Positions 34,909-48,126 of a DNA stretch of 64,000 nt are shown here, one piece after another. The notes under the pieces are model-generated. The model had not been told where the DNA came from and searched no databases. It was given only the letters and a program-made list of their open reading frames with translations. Source of the DNA: Argentina anserina (taxonomy: Eukaryota > Streptophyta > Magnoliopsida > Rosales > Rosaceae); assembly GCF_933775445.1 (NCBI RefSeq), contig NC_065877.1, forward strand, positions 3,224,001-3,288,000, written 5' to 3'. Positions within the stretch are counted from its first letter, which is position 1; every line of letters begins with the position of its first letter. Position numbers and translations under genes: made by a program.

Positions 34909-35796
34909 CAAAACCCCACTTTTTTGAGTTTTTTTTTCTTTGTTGAAGCAAAATCCCAGCTTTTTTGAAAGGCTTGTTCTACAAGGGAATCGATGTGAGA
35001 AATAGCTCAAGACGAACACTCGTTCAGGGTTAAATAGGAAATCAGATTGACCCCGTTAACAATACATGAGAAGGGACAGAGAACCTTCGTGGAAGTGATC
35101 ACATAACAACACGCAAATCATGAAAAGTCAAGCGGAGACTATTTTTATTATTATCAAATAATAACTATATTTGGATCTACAAACAAAGCGACTTGAGGTC
35201 TTGAGCTTTGGTTTTGATGGATTACTGCTTGTTAGGATTTTGTCTCATTTTAATGGAATAAAAGAACAAGTTTAAGATTCTGAGAGCGCTTTAGCTTTGA
35301 TTATAACGAACCAAACGCGTCGGGATTGAAAAGTACTCGAACCATCACAAACACAAATAGTTGGCATGTGCAAAATCTAAGAGATACAAGACGGAAAAAG
35401 TCAAGTGAGCGAGAGAGAGTGACTGGATTTAGAGAGAGAAAGAGCATTTCCACGTAGAAGCGACGCGTACAAAAACAGAGATGATGAAGGTTGCAGGAAA
35501 ATGCAGACAAGAATTTCTATGTTGGACGCGTTTGATTATGTTTTGTACAAAGTGACGATGTGAAAAGGACTGTGGATTTGTTAAGGGTTCATCTCTTCTC
35601 TGAAGTTTAATCTCAATTTCCATGTAGAGCACTTGTAGCTCACAGCCTCACACTAAAGAGTATGTGCATCTAATAGTGTGAATATCTGTTGTTCACTGTG
35701 ATCATGTTTTGTATTAAAGATTGTCAATTTATTTACGTTTACGTAACGTATGAGACATAAAATGAAAGAAATATTTACGAGTAGCATATATAAGAT
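34909..35796 (-). promoter_or_regulatory. CBP60 upstream region
   Basis: This is the minus-strand promoter and leader side of the CBP60 gene. Short frames inside are low-complexity or random. No motif is strong enough to name. Confidence 0.4.
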
Positions 35797-36376
35797 GTTA
35801 TACATAGGGATGACAATGGGGAGGGTAGGGTTAGCGGATTGAAAAACCATACTCATACTCAAGTCCGTTTACATTCTCGTACCCTTCCCGATTCTCGTAA
35901 TAGGATATTTTGGTATTCTCCGTACCCATATTCTTAGAGGATTAAGTTTCCATACCCGCCCCAATACCCGTTAATAATAATTTATTTTAATATTAAAAAT
36001 TCTAATAAAGTACATAAAATATAAAAGACTGAAATAAAAATCAAATATCATGATAAAATTATCTCCTTACGTCAAAAATTGTTGTACATGCAAATAAATA
36101 CAAAATATATTTTGATATTTTTCTATTTATTTAATTTGTCTATTAATTTATTTGAGTGAATATATAAATTAATTATATTAAAAATATAATATATTAATGG
36201 GTGGGTATGAGAATGGGGATCGAAATACCATCTCCGTCCCTTACCCGTTTCCGCTATCCGAATAGTGAGAATCCATGTACCCGTTACCCGATTTTACCTG
36301 AAACACTCCCCAATTAGGGTCGAATACTCATGTGTACCCTACTTACTGGATTTTTTTGTCATCCCTAGTTATACAT
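35797..36376. mobile_element. Non-autonomous TIR transposon (TAGGGATGACAA ends)
   Basis: GTTATACAT occurs at 35797-35805 and 36368-36376. The 562 bp between begin AGGGATGACAATGGGGAGGG and end in the inverse, TTTTTTTGTCATCCCTA. Subterminal parts carry many copies of short CCCGTACCC/GGGTA-type motifs in both orientations. No transposase is present. A duplication of 8 or 9 bp fits hAT or Mutator; the end sequence resembles common plant hAT families. Confidence 0.75.
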
Positions 36377-37124
36377 ATGTATAATATCTGACATTGCGGA
36401 TATTATTCATCATCATATATCATAAGTCGTATTTAAGACCAACACTTAGTGGTTCAAATGGAAATAAGCTTGTTCCCCTTAAATAAAGTCTCGAGGGTTT
36501 GAGCCTTGTGAATGAAGCAATTAATGGAGAGCTCCCCGCCATAACCCGATAGTCCGACGCTACTCGAATGTATAGTCATATGTCAAATGGCGATGATTTT
36601 ATGGAAAACCAATAAGTCGTATTATTGAGGGATTAACCTAACCGCAGTTTCCTCCTAGCTTGAGTATGTCACGATCGTTGTCTGCCCGCGTGGACATAGT
36701 TGATCTCACATGCTGTATAAAAAACAGCTAGAGGGAATATAACTTGGGGTCTTTTGAGTGTGAGACTTGCTTTGGCGGTCTAGTCAATACTCAATGCTAC
36801 TTGGGTTGGTGGGATGGTTGCAGATTCTTCGAACCTTTCCGGCGATACTGTTTTTTCAAGAACCCTGTTTCCGGGAACATTCTGGGAACCTATCTAGTTA
36901 GAGCCTCTCTAATTTTATAAGCTTCCCTCAGATTTAAAAAGAATTTCATTGACTATGAAAGATTTTGATACCAAAGCACAACGATTAAGCCGTTATATGC
37001 TTCATCTTACAGCAATGGGATCAGAAGGTTAAATACTTTACTCACCAACCAAACATTTAAAAAAAAAACAAGAGACATCCTTTTGGAATATTCAAAAAAG
37101 TGAAGGGTTTAAGAATCAAATCAT
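36377..37124. other. Intergenic, no gene seen
   Basis: AT-rich and probably old repeat sequence upstream of the phosphatase gene. I found no splice-linked coding stretch or clear repeat boundary. Confidence 0.35.
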
Positions 37125-37197
37125 CAAAAACAGATCACTAATTTGACAAAAAAAAAACAGATCACTAATTTGACCAAAAAAAAAACAGATCACTAAA
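37125..37197. repeat. Short tandem repeat, about 2.5 copies of 28-29 bp
   Basis: The unit is ACAGATCACTAATTTGACCA followed by an A run, repeated with small changes in A-run length, about 240 bp before the phosphatase start. Confidence 0.85.
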
Positions 37198-37439
37198 ATC
37201 ATGTATAGTGCCATACACCATCATCTATGTCCAAAAATTGCAAAGCTCTGTAAAGCACTTCTCAAGATAAGAATTTTGATTAAAAATAGAAAGGACTTTA
37301 AATTTAGAGTAACCATCTGGAAACTGAACTCAGCCACTCAGGATCCGATTGTAGTGTCCCATGTTACAAGTTCATGTCTTTTTGAATCTGAGTTTCAAGT
37401 TTATGTCACAAAATCAAATGCCCACATACCAAAACACCA

Positions 37440-40413
37440 ATGGCCTCATCATCTTCTTCTTCTTCTTCTTCTTCTTCAACTCTCTATGCAACCATTGACA
37501 TGGGCACAAACTCATTCAAGATGATCATAATCCGAGCCTACCCAGATGGCAAGTTTCTCACCATTGATCATCTCAGACAGCCTGTCGTTCTTGGCCGTGA
37601 CACCACCGCCGCCACGTTATCATCAACCCCATTTACTCTCTCAGCTCAATCTCAGCTCATTGCTGTTGAGGCTCTCAAGAAGTTTCAGAACACGTTGAGA
37701 TCATACAAAATCTGCAAAGCTCAAATCCGCTGTGTCGCAACTGCCGCTGTGCGTGAGGCTGTGAATAAAGGTGAGTTCTTGAAATGTGTTAGTGATATGA
37801 TTGGTTTAGAGGTTGATGTGTTGCCTGGTGAAGAAGAAGCTAGGCTAGTTTATTTGGGTATGCTTCAGTTTTGGCCTATGTATGACAAATTGGTTTTGGG
37901 TGTTGATATTGGTGGTGGTTCTACTGAGTTTGTGATTGGGAAGCAGGGGAAAGTTGTTTTGGGGGCTTCATTGAAGTTGGGGCATGTTAATTTGACCCAG
38001 AAATTTGGGAACAATAAAGAAAATGTTGATCAGATTAGGGATCATGTTAGGTTGGTAATTAAAGAATCTGGGTTGATTAGAAAGATCAAAGATTGTGGCT
38101 TTGAAGTTGTTGTTGGGTCCTCTGGTACTATTAAAGCAGTTGAGAAGGCGGTGTTTAATGGGTATGTGAATAAGAGTAATGTGGCTTCTTTTGGGGATGG
38201 TAGGAAGGATTGGAGGTTGAGTAGAGGAGAAGTGAAGGGTGTTGTTGAGAGTTTGTGTTGTGGAGGAGAGGGAGAGAAGAATATGAGAGAAAAGTTCTTT
38301 GAAAGGCGGTCTGAGTTTATTGTTGCCGGGGCTGTGTTGTTAGAGGAGATATTTGAGGTGCTTGGAATTGAGGAAATGGAGGTTTCTGGTTATGCATTGG
38401 CAGAAGGTGTTATTGCAGAAAGTTTGGCTAAGGTTTATGGTTGTTATGGTTTGAAGGCCAATGCTAGATGGTCGTCCATTGTTCAGCTTGCGATGAGGTA
38501 TAATGGCAAGAAAAGGATGAAAGCTGCTGCTCAGTGTGCTATCATTGCAAAGGTATCCAGTGATTTTCTTGATTTTCATTCGTATCAACTGTCAACATAC
38601 TTGTGTAGTTCTCTAAATGTGATCAATAGTACATACCAGCTTAAGTCTTAGTATTATCGATAGCCCCCTTTGTTTTATCATTTGTTAATTTAGGAATCTG
38701 TGTTCTTCGTTTAAGTTTGGAGTCTTGCAGATAGCCACTTGCTTTTTCTATATGTCACACCTCTGATGTGCCGTAGTTTTAATTTTAAATTCAATGAAGC
38801 CTAATGAACAACCAAAGCAGATTTATCTATGTTAAAAATTGCATATGGAGAATATTTTAGTTATTTTTGTAACATCCAGTGTTTTGAATAGATGAATTTT
38901 GCAGGATATATTTGAAGGTTTGATAAAATGTGATGACCTAGCTGATAATCAATTAGCTGCTTACCTAGATGACAAGGATCTTGAATATCTTGAAGCTGCA
39001 AGTTTGTTACACAATGTTGGGGTTTTCCTAGGAAAAAAAGGTTACCATAAGCACTCTTATTGTATAATCATGGTAATGCCTTTTCCTTCTGATGGACCTA
39101 TAGATTCAGCAATTTAAGTTATTTCATTGTGTAGCTCAATCTTTGGTGTAGAATGGCGAGCATCTCCATGGTTACAGTTCTGAGGAGGTTAAGGTATGCC
39201 AAGTTTCTCTTTCAGTGCTCTGTCCTGGTGCTTTACTTTGTATAGCCTAGATATTGATGGTCATTTCCGCAGCTGATAGCACTACTGGCAAGACATCATA
39301 GGAAGAAATTACCAAGCTTTGATCATCCTACCTTTAATCAGTTTCCAGGAGAGGTAGCTTCTTAAAGAACTATAAAATTGTATTCCTGTATTTTTTTCCC
39401 TTTGGATTAAATATACAATATATATTTATTTGCTCTTATATGTTCACTTATGCATACTATCTGAATTTACTTGCAGATCACAAAGAAATTCAGATTTCTA
39501 TGCGCAATTATCCGTGTTTCTGCTGTGCTACAACAGATGGAATTCTCAAATTCCTATGAAGGGTTTGAACTGGTATTTTCTCTGCTCTGGTTTCAGACCA
39601 ACTCTCCTTTATAAGTAGGCTTCTTTCTCTTTGCAGTTACAGAATCCTAAGGATAAAACTAGAGAGGCCAAGTTTTTCTTTTCTTTTAATATTGGAGTAT
39701 TATTGTTTGTTTTTGTGAGTAATATCACCCCCCTTATTTCAATCCCTTTATATTGTAAGAAGGGAAATGCAATGCATGGTATCAATTTCACTCATTCTTT
39801 GGAAAAGAAGTTATCAATATCATCATATCTAAACAACTATTTCCCCCAAAAAATTTGTTTGATGTTGCCATTGTAAATTTTATATCTAATGGTATGAATG
39901 CAGTAGAGAGACCATTGGACTTCTAATGAAATTATATCCAATGCATTTCAGTTTGGCATTATAAACTAGCTCAGTCTGCAGCTTTTCATTTGCTGTTGTG
40001 GTTTCATCAGATTGCATTCAAAGCCTTTTATTCATTATATGGTTTTAGCTACCATACTTACTGATCGACTCAACTCTAACGCTGCTTAACAGAAAAGTAT
40101 ATTTTTCAGTGTCCCTTGGTGCACATTAACTCTCTGTTATTATCAGGTAAAATGTGGTGTCGAGAATCAAGCTTCTTTACACGTTTTCAACCCACTAGCT
40201 GAGGATATTGAAGCCGAATTAAGACAAGAATTGGAATACTTCAAGCTGGTAAGTAACTATCTTATGTTATACTTCCATATCTAACTACATTTTCATTGAT
40301 ATGTTAATAGAATATCTCATTTTTTATTTTGTCTTCAGGTAGTCTGTAAAGAGCTGCTCATCATGGCTCCTTCAACTGTTCCAGTTCCAAGAGATACGGA
40401 CATTTACACATAA
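37440..40413 (+). CDS. Ppx/GppA-family phosphatase with degenerate HD-like C-terminal domain
   Basis: Seven exons (37440-38552, 38905-39072, 39152-39193, 39273-39353, 39477-39572, 40147-40248, 40339-40413) give 1677 nt, 558 residues. A Ser-rich start is followed by the ASKHA-type phosphatase fold: phosphate-1 loop IDMGTNSFKMIII, CVATAAVREAVN, the EEEAR helix, phosphate-2 loop GVDIGGGSTEFVIG and the adenosine-type loop VVVGSSGTIKAVEKA. The C-terminal half (AASLLHNVGVFLGKKGYHKHS and LIALLARHHRKKLP) corresponds to the HD-like domain of bacterial exopolyphosphatases; the HD pair reads His-Asn here. Bacterial relatives remove phosphate from polyphosphate or from pppGpp. Which substrate a plant member uses is not known from sequence. 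A run of 12 serines after MA is encoded by a TCN microsatellite. I see no clear transit peptide. Confidence 0.88.
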
Positions 40414-41007
40414 GATGTCGCTCGGTGTGTTGCAAACGCTCCTATGACATTTGGCACACTGAAGGATCATTGCTGCCCGTAAATCATTGAACCTGTATTC
40501 CTTTTGAAATTTGGCCAGCAAGGTTATCCTAGTAATCAGACAGCACATGACATTACCATTACACAGCAAGTGTACACCATGGAAGGATGGTTGCCCAAGG
40601 GGAAGGAAAGCTTTCATAAGCAATTGGCATAGGTCATCATGGGTCCTTTTCTGTCGTTGCTGCGTGTTTTATCCAAGCAATTTGGGATTAATAGAGTTGG
40701 TTTTAAGTTTAGCAGAAAGAGTTGTAACGCCTTTTTAGTTTTAATGCAGATGTAACAGATTGAGTTTATGTACAGGTGAATACAAAAAGATCATTTTGTA
40801 TTAAGAGTCAGTTTTGTAGTGGTTGATATTAGCACATCATACATGAAGCAATTGCAAAATGTATTCACTTCATGTCTAGTCAAGATCTCACTGTGTCTGG
40901 AAGCGGTTGTACCCTAATGAACACTTGTGTTGGATCTTGAGTTCTGGACGATTGGCTGAGAACAAGTGCAGTGATACACAAAATTCCGCAAAAATTCCAA
41001 AAACATG
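40414..41007. other. 3' flank of the phosphatase gene
   Basis: Likely 3' untranslated region and spacer up to the tRNA gene. No other feature. Confidence 0.5.
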
Positions 41008-41079
41008 CGCCGTTGCCGGGGATCGAACCCGGGTCACCCGCGTGACAGGCGGGAATACTTACCACTATACTACAACGAC
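41008..41079 (-). tRNA. tRNA-Asp: tRNA-Asp (GTC anticodon)
   Basis: On the minus strand a 72-nt sequence begins GTCGTTG and ends CAACGGCG, so the 7-bp acceptor stem closes with one G-U pair. The D arm is TATAGTGGTAAGTA, the anticodon arm CCCGCCTGTCACGCGGG with GTC at 41044-41046, and the T arm CCGGGTTCGATCCCCGG, which is also box B. There is no intron and no encoded CCA, as expected for a nuclear gene. A T run follows within ten bases downstream, the usual polymerase III stop. Confidence 0.97.
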
Positions 41080-41152
41080 TTGTTGTTATTTTCCTAAATT
41101 TTTCTATATTACTCAAAGAATTTGAGTTCTAACATCTGAACCGAACCAGAAA

Positions 41153-41255
41153 ATGGGGTGTCGTACGTTTAGTAAGTATGGACTGATACCCCGACAGAAC
41201 GATACGTTGGAACTTAATGAAACAGAACGGTACGTTGGTACGTACTATACCCCAT
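41153..41255. repeat. Short inverted repeat (about 103 bp)
   Basis: ATGGGGTGTCGTACGT at 41153-41168 pairs with the inverse of ACGTACTATACCCCAT at 41240-41255, 14 of 16 bases. The spacer has smaller ACGTTGG direct repeats. It could be a solo MITE fragment or a hairpin; no duplication is obvious at its flanks. Confidence 0.5.
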
Positions 41256-43147
41256 CGACCAATGCATGTCTTGTCAAGACTAGAATCTATGCAGCTTTGT
41301 TTAAAGGATAGAAATGTACGTAGCTAGTTCTAGGGCCAGGGGAGGTGTTCAAAAGACGAGTACCTACATACTTGTCTTCTCCAAAGCTATCAGGTGGGTC
41401 GTATAATGTGAAGATTGGACACGTCTGTACCAATTGGTGAAGATGTAGGATCAGCTAGCTTTTCTCACCATTGTGGTTAACTGTTCATATAGGATCCATC
41501 ATGTTCTGGTCAGGACGTAGGGTCATTGATCGCTTTTTGGCTTTGCATTTAGCTGTGCTTTCTATCGTTTCCATCCTTGCGCATGAGTTATGCTATTCTT
41601 ATCGTGCATGATTCGAAGTTACGTCGATATTTCTCATGAATGATGTGCAGAATTGAATTCGACTAAGGTATTCTAAATGGCTCCGTCCATTTCACCAATT
41701 TGATTGAGTTGTTGTCCTTTAATCACTTCGATTATATGCTATGATATGATTTACGTGCTATATATTTCTCTTGTTTCTTTCATCACATAATAATATCGTA
41801 CAACCGGTTGATAGAAAAAGGGCATGGGGTAAGGACAAATGAGTATATAGGATGGATATACACAAAAGATACCCAAAAAATACACTGTACGTCTCAACCG
41901 AAACAAATACGAGAGGCTGACAAGTGTCTCCACCACATATGATAGAGGATAACGTTTTCTTCGTGAAGGATAATCAAGGCAATAGTTTATGCAGATGCTT
42001 AACTGCTTAAGTATTTATGGGATCGTATAATGGCACTAAGTACGGCCAAGCCCAAGCCAACTCGAGATGTTAGGCGTAAACTAGGATTTAACCTCAAAAT
42101 CAAACTTAATTAAACACTTAAACTCATCCAAGTTGCAACCTTACCCTAAATCAGTAAAATCACAGTGGTCCTTTTTCATGTTCTAAGCTATAATTATGAA
42201 AGGATTTAACATTTGGATTGAGCGGCGAGTAGTGTAGGGGTCGCTTGCTGGTGACATAGCAATCCAGTGTCATTTGTCTTGGTCAAGAAAACCAAAGCAA
42301 AATCGTTTTGTAGTGAAACAAAGTTACATGGATAGTGACCAAGGTGATGCACCGGTGCATTTAACATGAACAAAAATATAGCAGTGAATAGTTGATGAGG
42401 TAGACAGGCTAACAGAACTCTTTTGTCCCAGAAATGATGGATTTGAATTTCAGATCTTGCATCATCCTAACCTTCACCACTAATCGTGTTTGTTATCACA
42501 CCTTTTGAAATCTTTGTTTTTACTGCAATACGTTCATAAGTCCCATGATTTTCTTTCTGAAAATAATGTATTGCAAGCCAACACATATCGATCACCATCA
42601 ATCCATATATTTGGCATCAAATGCTATATATATGGCATCAGTACTAGTCAATTAATAGTGGAAAACCCTTATTATTCTAGTCGTTCTCTAAGTATCATTC
42701 TCCATATTGGGAATCAGTTGAACTAAACTGCCAAAAAGAACATCAATTCTAAACCTCCGCCACAATCAGACGCTAGCTTCCTCCATGCTTTGTTTTTACA
42801 GCGAGTTCATGAATCTTGTAATTTTCTTTATGGCCACATTTCGCAGAAGAATGACACATACCATGACTATATTGCATATTAAATAATACTACATATCATT
42901 ATGATTACAGTCATTACACTACAATCTACTGAATCTAGTCTAAATATTATTAAAATTGTTCATATGTTACGTATTCTGATCAATAGTCATATCCTCAAGT
43001 AATCTGGAAATCCACGCTGAAATCCAAACTGGAGTGAGATCGCAAAATACATAAATCCGAGAAGTAGAGAACACCAGATCGATCGATCAAACCCTATATC
43101 TTCCGCCTTCTTGTTCAAACACCATACCTAACCAAACTCGATCGGTC
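41256..43147. other. Intergenic, no gene seen
   Basis: About 1.9 kb of AT-rich sequence. Only short open frames are present and none splices into a recognisable protein. Confidence 0.45.
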
Positions 43148-44085
43148 ATTTGTGTTAGAAAAATGGTTAAATAAATCATTTAAAATCAAATTTTAATTAA
43201 TTAATTAAATTAAGTGAAACTTATAATTAATCAAACTTGAACATAGATTCGAGTTATCCATAACGAGGGCTACAAGATCATATATATGTTTGTTTGTGTA
43301 ATTTAGTTAGTATGTGAATAAGAAATTGTCACTAAAAGAAGTGTTTAAAAGACTTTATATGGAATCTATTGTTTATGGATTGTAAAGTGTGTAAGTCCAT
43401 TTATACCCTCTCGCGCACGCGCAGGAGGGTGTAAATCTTAGGTCACAAGGGAAACTCGTGTATGCCCTTGCAACCTGCGGATACGAATACAACGCCGAAT
43501 TGAGGGTCGGAACGCAAATTTTCTTTGGACGTTTCAACTTCTCTTTATTGTTCAAATTCTTCTTTTTGTAACAACTGTAACTAAAACGTTAACAAATGTA
43601 ACTTATGTATGTTATGATTTTTTGATTTTCTATAACAATCATTTTATTCATTGCATATTGCAAATCCTCACAGTATAAATAGACATCATCATTTCATTAT
43701 AAAATCATTCTAAACACAATCAACTATCACTCTCTCAAAAGTGTTATTAGGTTTTCACTAGTGATAGAAAAAAGAATATTTTTCGAGTTCGTTAAGAGTT
43801 CTAGTTAGTAGTGCAACTTCTTAGAATTGTTTAGTCGTTTTATCCTAGAAATAAGCGCCAAACATCCTTGCACCGGTAGAGGAGGCGTAAACGTCTCAAG
43901 GACAATGTAGTATTACACATGTATCGACTAGTTCTTCAATCATCAATTGTTCGGTATTCTAGTTGAATTCATATTGAATTTTTTTCGTGTTATTCGTCAT
44001 TAAATTTTAATATTGTGTTATAATTATTTATAATTCAATTTATTAAATTATATATACAATATATTATTATTCCTCTAACAAATTG
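43148..44085 (+). mobile_element. Probable solo LTR of an LTR retrotransposon
   Basis: A 928-bp block begins TGTTAGAAAAATGG (43153) and ends CTCTAACA (44080), i.e. with TG...CA and a short TGTTAG/CTAACA inverted terminus. Flanking pentamers are ATTTG (43148-43152) and AATTG (44081-44085), differing at one base. An internal TATAAATA at 43674-43681 sits at the right place for a U3 promoter, with a leader-like C/A-rich stretch about 30 bp on. No internal coding domain (gag, protease, reverse transcriptase) adjoins it, so it is best read as a solo LTR left by recombination, plus orientation. Copia-type size; family not assigned. Confidence 0.65.
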
Positions 44086-47050
44086 TACTCTTGTTGTTCT
44101 GTTCTTGTTGGGTTGTGCTATCCAGACAGGCTGGGTGTATATGGTAGCTGTACTCGACGGCTCGACTAGTCAGTCAGTATTGATCGATGGTTCATAAACT
44201 AGGGTATAGCTTGCCAGCTCTATCTAGGTTCTAAACGAAATATGTATCAGAAAGTACCATGCATATAAAAAATCTCCACTATATATGTATCAGAAAGTAC
44301 GTACCATAAATAATCGCAATCGCAAAAGTGAGGAGCATAATTATGAATCGATGAACCAACAATTCAGCAAGTAAATTGTTGTTTTCTGCAAAATGCATGG
44401 GGGAGTGAAACTGAGCTTTCAAACTTTTGTCACTCAAAGCTCTAAAGTCACATTCAAGATATACTAAATTTCGCAAAGGAGTTGCAGATCGACGAGGCAA
44501 TGAATCATGAGTTTGGTTATAGCTTCAGCATCCTGGACAGTTCTTTGCTTTAATCCAGAAACGGAAGCCTAGCTATAATGTAGAAAGATGTTTAATGGTG
44601 CGCATGCATCTGTACGCACGTAAACCTTTCTCTGCATCCTAGGTGTAAGCCAGTTTTGATTGGTTCGGTAGTAGAACAATAGGGTTTTCATCGATCTTAA
44701 ACTGGGATTTTATGTTTACTATTTTTTTTATTTTTTTTTTCATTCCTTGACGCCATGACTACACGATTAGAGCAAATGCACGGGGAAGGGTTTGGACGGG
44801 CAAGACCATAGAAAAAGGCAGAAAATTGAAAAGGTGGGCTGCATCTCATGAGGTCACGTGTGTTGACAAACTTTTGAGTACCAAAAATTACTGTTGCGAC
44901 TAAGCGACCCTACTTTGGTGAGCTCAGTACATGCCCTTTCCTCATCTCTACGTCTTCGTTCATCGGAAAACCAAGAGAATGACAAAGTTAAGGTGATATA
45001 ATTCACAAACTATTTACAGAGCTGATCGATCGATACAGAGATCGAATAGGTGGATATACAAGACTGCTTCGAACACGTATACGAGCTGGTGATGCAGCAC
45101 CCATGGCGTATTTGAGTTTATTAATAGAGAAAATGAGCTCAGACAATCAAAACCACCGGTTCCTCAACCTCTGCCACCAAGAGATCCTTAGGCAAGATCC
45201 AAACTCTGGAAGCAGTTTGCACCCCCTAATTAAAGAGCAAGATCACCGAGATTTGATATGTTTGAGATTTCATGCCCCTTATTTTTGAAAGAAAGTATTT
45301 ATTGTCTTGTGATTATTCTCGCCTGGAGTGGGTAGTTTTTTTTTTCAAAAACTTTCAATACCTGGTAACAAAGAAAGAAAGATGCTTGGTGGAGGAGTGG
45401 CCGAGTGGGGTTGATTTTTAAAGCAGACAATGATGTCTCACAAATTAAGCAAACTCATATATATAAAGACCTTCTTTAATGCATGAAAGTATGGAACTAA
45501 GAACATGATCTCTTTGGTTGGTGTCATGGAACTAATGGAAGAATCTGAACTAAAATTAAATGGGGTTATTTATCTTTTCTTTCTAGCTGACAAGGATAAC
45601 GTTGTGCTAGGTTATAATCTATAGTTTTTTATGTACGTTGATTTGTCTAGTATTAAATAATGAATTAATAAAAAAAATTGCACAATGACAATTGGATTAA
45701 TTACATTACATTACACAAATACAATTGGATTAATTTAAGAGACATTGACCTTTGTTTTTTTTAAGCATTAAAAAACTGAAAGGCATAAAAGCAAAAAGCA
45801 AAAACGGGAGGCAAAACCTTGGCTTTTGTCATTGCCTTTTGCTTCTTGAGGTGTCTTTGCTCTTAAGATATCATCGATTTACTTAGTTCATAACATTGGT
45901 TTTAATTCTCTAATTAAATCTTGATAAACATCACAGACTTAGAGATCTAATTAAGCTGTGTTTGAGAGTTCAAGTTCGGGAATTTTGATCCTAATTAAAC
46001 TTTGGAGGCCGGCCGGTGTAGTCTTATTACATACACTCGTCGATATTGGAATCCGACCAAGTCCATGAGCATATTCGGTTAGTAATTCTTAATTAATTGA
46101 AGAAAATCATTCTCATGTTTTCATCTACTGACGACAATCGTTCGCAGTCTCGCTCAACACTTAACCTACTTGCATGTGCTATCTAAGAACTGTCTAATAA
46201 TGTATCAAATGCATTACTAAAAACCATCTTAAACTGTAAATTAAACCAGGAGTGATCGAAATTTATTCTCACGAACTTATATATAAATCGAAATGGGTCA
46301 CACACACATTGAATCTATGTGTTGAAGTTCTAGTTAGAATAACAATCTTATCCATGGCCTGCCTTGGATTATCTTATTGTCACATGAGCTGATGAGCACA
46401 CGCTCCGATGCAAGAACAAGAAGAACCATGCCCCAAGTCACTTTGTTTACTTGGGAAATCTATCTTCTACAACTCACCTTCATCATAGATAATGCACTTG
46501 CAGATCTTCACAAGCAAAAACCCAGCAAATGAGAGAGGCCCTTATCCTCTTCACCTTCTTGGCATCCGCCGCAGCAGCTTTTCTCTACTGAAAGATCCAT
46601 TTAACCAAAAAAAAAAACTAAAAATAAATAAATATTGCTATTTAAAGAAGATCCAGTGGGCCATTACCTACTGTACAAAATAAATACTCATAAATCTAAC
46701 CCAACAAAATAAACAAAAAAATAAATAAAGATTATTACTTCAAATTGTTAAGCACCAATAGCAAAGGGAAATTTCACTAAATAATCTCAATTATTAGGTA
46801 TTCTAACTTTTAGTACTTTACATTTAGAAACTATCACATTGGTACCTCAAATTTTTATTTTAACTCAATTTTAGTTCTTTCTATTAATTAACATCGTTAA
46901 TGGCTTCATCTCATACCAATTTTCAAGAGCATCTTCGTTACTTCATTTCTTTCCGATTTCAACTTTCATTTCCCACAACTATTTTAAAAACAGATTGATC
47001 AATATATATCATTTCTTAAAATAAAAAAATTAACATCTTTTATTTACTAT
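44086..47050. other. Gene-poor DNA, nothing firm
   Basis: Nearly 3 kb with only short random frames. A stretch GAGTGGCCGAGTGG at about 45395-45408 resembles the box A part of tRNA-Ser/Leu, but no tRNA body follows. Confidence 0.4.
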
Positions 47051-48126
47051 TGTAATATCCCGATTTTTCGGGTTTGCGTTTTAAAAATTCTTTTAAGTTA
47101 TTTAACTTGAGAATTGAATAAATCACATTTGTCGTTTTCTCGTCGATGTCAAACGAAACAAAAACCGACTTCGGAAATTTAAAATTTAAAAACGTTACGT
47201 TTCCGCGACTCAGGAGTCGACTTTTACTCTGTCGCTCGTCTCCGAAAACATCCTTCACGAAAGTCGTAGAGCTCGTCGATACGAGTTCGTGGACATTCAC
47301 GCACCTTAATCGGACGTCGTACGTGAAAGTTATTTTCGACGGAAGTTGGTTTCTGATATTGGAAATTGTATAAAAGGAAATTTTTGAAAAAACCCTAGTT
47401 TCCAAAACATGAAACTCTCTCTCTCTGCTCCCCCGATTCTCTCTCGTCGCCTCACCTCTCTCTCCGGTGATCTCCCTCTAAAGGCCGTCGTGCACGACAC
47501 CGCCGGTGTTGTTGGAATCGCACGGCCACGACGCGTTGACCAGTGGTGACGACGACGCACCCCAGGCGGAACTCTAGCAGCACCGACGAAGCACAGCGTC
47601 GGCTCCGTCAATTTCAACGTCGCAGGAGCTCGGGGTCACGACTGTGAGTCCTCCCTCCTCCTTCTCGACACGATTCCACCGGCGGTGAGGCTCGAATCGA
47701 GCTGCAACTGCTATGATCTCCAAATCCCAATCCAGGATCTTGCGGCGGCGATTCTGGCGGTTTCTGGCCGGCATAGGACGAATTGAAAGTATGGTTGTGA
47801 CCTCTTCCTCATGCTCTTTACTTTTTTATGTTGGGTATTTGTTGTTTTGTGGAGTTTTGGTCGGAGGTGGTGGTGGAGCGCGTGCCGCCGTTTGTGGCAG
47901 CGCGTGGGAGTAGAAGGTGGTGGCAGGGGGTCGGTTAATGACCGGAGAAGGTATAAGAAGTGAATTGTGTGAGTTTTGAGGGCTGAGTGTGAGGTCATGC
48001 GCGTCGATTTGGGCGGCGCGTGAACAATAATTTTGTAAAAAATAATTTCTGCACGATAAATTGTGAAAGTAATTTCTGAGCAGTAATTATAAAAGCAATT
48101 TATGAATAGTAAATCAGTGATTAGTA

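Noticed and set aside
36440..36700. Possible repeat fragment with GGTTTGAGCCTTGTGA-like words
   Set aside because: It resembles generic plant repeat DNA, but I could not define ends, duplications or a family.
38552..38562. GTATCCAG donor in the phosphatase gene considered as U12-type
   Set aside because: It departs from the U12 consensus (GTATCCTTT) after the sixth base and no TTCCTTAAC-like branch site was seen near the acceptor.
45390..45410. GGAGGAGTGGCCGAGTGGGG resembling the 5' part of tRNA-Ser/Leu
   Set aside because: Only a box A-like word is present; no anticodon arm, box B or acceptor pairing follows.
47040..48000. Several frames of 60-120 codons on both strands
   Set aside because: They are within the GC-richer part of the LTR-like block, overlap each other and show no known domain or splice partners.
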